Origin: Acidimicrobiaceae bacterium
Lineage (GTDB): Bacteria > Actinomycetota > Acidimicrobiia > Acidimicrobiales > MedAcidi-G1
NCBI GenBank assembly: GCA_002699725.1
Contig: PACE01000002.1
Location: 1-8,574 of the forward strand
Direction: 5' to 3'
DNA: 8,574 nt
The notes under the pieces are model-generated. The model was not told where the DNA came from. It made no database searches and saw only the letters and a list, made by a program, of their open reading frames with translations. The position numbers and the translations under genes are program-made. Positions 7,708 through 8,574 of the stretch are shown here, one piece after another (within the stretch, counting starts at the first letter, position 1; the number at the start of each line of letters is the position of its first letter).

Positions 7708-8574
7708 TCAGACGCCCGCGACGGTGGAGGCGTACCGGTTGGCGGCGGTGACGCCGCCTGCCGAGAGTACCAGTGCGAGTTCGATGCCCCCCTGTGCGTT
7801 TCCGGTCGGCCATTCGATGCGGCCCACGTGGACGGACGAGTCGGCGCCGACATCACCCTTCCATGCCCAGGTGAGGGTCTCGCCGGCGATGTCCAGGTGG
7901 GCGTCGATGCGCGTCAGGCCGAGGTCCTCCCGGCCGTCATGGACGACGGCGACGTCGGTGAGCAGCGTGGCGCCCTGACGGAGGCGCCGGGGCAGCGGGT
8001 CGGCGACGACGATCGTCGTGGCACAGGCGGTGGTGACGGCAGCGTGGGCCGGCTTGGGCTGGCGGTCGTGGTCGAGGAGCGAGCCGCTGATGCACGGTTC
8101 TGCGTCAAGCAGGCGGTCGAGGGCGAAGCCGCCGCAGGGCTGGTACTTGCGGCGTCGCATGGCCTCGATCTGGATGCGCAGCACCTCGGCCTGGTGGGAC
8201 CGGGTGGCGTCGGCCCAGGTGGCGAGGTCCGGGTACTCGTCTGGCGGGAAGAGCCCCAGGAGCACTTCGAGTTCGCTGTCGGGGTCGCCGGTGAGCCGGC
8301 TCCAGTCGGGCCGTGGCCACCGGGTGGGATCGAGGCCCAGGAGTTCCGGGTCGATGTCGGGAACCGAGTGGGCGCCGAAGGCGGCCACGAACCCGCCGGC
8401 CCGGGGGGAGCGGCGGAGGAACTCGGTGAGGTCGTCGGCCCGACCGCCATACCAGCCGAACCGGAGGTGGGTGGCGGCGTCCTCGACGACGGGCGGGCTG
8501 GGGAGGACTCCGGTGTGGGCGATGACCGGTCGGGAGGAGTCGGTGCGGCGTAGTGCCCGTCGGATCGAGCGGTC
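7708..8574 (-). CDS. Glycoside hydrolase family 2-like protein, C-terminal part; nucleophile Glu apparently missing
   Basis: The frame is open from the right edge to the stop at 7708, giving 288 visible residues; the N-terminus lies outside, so no start is assigned. The order matches the C-terminal half of actinobacterial GH2 (beta-mannosidase-like) proteins. It begins with the end of the TIM barrel: a D-x-S-R-P-V-I-A-H-T-G-V-L-P block at about residues 12-25, then F-G-W-Y-G-G. Next come F-V-A-A-F-G-A-H-S-V-P-D, a helical Y-Q/H-Q-A region, R-R-R-K-Y-Q-P-C-G-G-F, and S-L-L-D-H-D-R-Q-P-K. A final Ig-like beta domain ends in A-A-N-R-Y. In active members the conserved block reads (S/T)-E-F-G-A-Q, with Glu as nucleophile; here A-A replaces S-E. 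The acid/base Glu would lie beyond the window. It is 92 bp upstream of sdhC on the same strand, with no obvious functional link. A GTG at 8388 is internal and not the start. Confidence 0.68.
   Translation of the reverse strand, partial: DRSIRRALRRTDSSRPVIAHTGVLPSPPVVEDAATHLRFGWYGGRADDLTEFLRRSPRAGGFVAAFGAHSVPDIDPELLGLDPTRWPRPDWSRLTGDPDSELEVLLGLFPPDEYPDLATWADATRSHQAEVLRIQIEAMRRRKYQPCGGFALDRLLDAEPCISGSLLDHDRQPKPAHAAVTTACATTIVVADPLPRRLRQGATLLTDVAVVHDGREDLGLTRIDAHLDIAGETLTWAWKGDVGADSSVHVGRIEWPTGNAQGGIELALVLSAGGVTAANRYASTVAGV

Overview
The window is GC-rich, densely coded DNA with about 90% coding occupancy, short intergenic gaps and translational coupling. The organism is most likely a member of the Actinomycetota. 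The gene set (CrtC-like DUF7064/7065-type protein, RdmC-like hydrolase, mycobacterial Sdh1-like succinate dehydrogenase) and TANNNT boxes placed for leaderless transcripts fit that phylum. An Acidimicrobiia-like lineage is my guess from overall similarity and has not been tested. The odd length and genes cut at both ends suggest a contig or contig fragment.

Layout, left to right. (1) At 1-211 on the minus strand lies the N-terminal part of an HpcH/HpaI-family aldolase. Its frame breaks near position 53 and the family match continues in another frame to the left edge. (2) A 133-bp divergent spacer (212-344) holds a conspicuous imperfect dyad and candidate promoters. (3) At 345-1785 on the plus strand is a coupled pair: an unrecognised 166-aa protein and a 311-aa CrtC-like protein. 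(4) At 1792-3122 on the minus strand is a two-gene unit joined by a TGATG stop/start overlap: a hotdog acyl-CoA thioesterase followed by a DUF368 (PopT-type) undecaprenyl-phosphate translocase. (5) Divergent from it, 3177-4004 on the plus strand encodes an RdmC-like alpha/beta hydrolase. The 54-bp spacer between them carries a -10-like box 7-8 nt before each ATG, as expected for leaderless mRNAs. (6) At 4051-7615 on the minus strand is a complete sdhCAB operon for a type-B succinate:menaquinone oxidoreductase. It has one five-helix cytochrome b subunit, a flavoprotein and an iron-sulfur subunit; there is no separate sdhD. (7) At 7708-8574 on the minus strand is the C-terminal part of a GH2-like protein that runs off the right edge.

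The sdh operon is the metabolic core: it oxidises succinate in the TCA cycle and passes electrons through FAD, the Fe-S clusters and probably heme b to quinone. The other genes are accessory. I see no mobile element, CRISPR array, tRNA, rRNA or defence system, and nothing that amounts to a clearly new multi-gene system. The observations most worth a second look are the apparent loss of the GH2 nucleophile Glu, the frameshifted aldolase start with the neighbouring dyad, and the thioesterase-PopT coupling.
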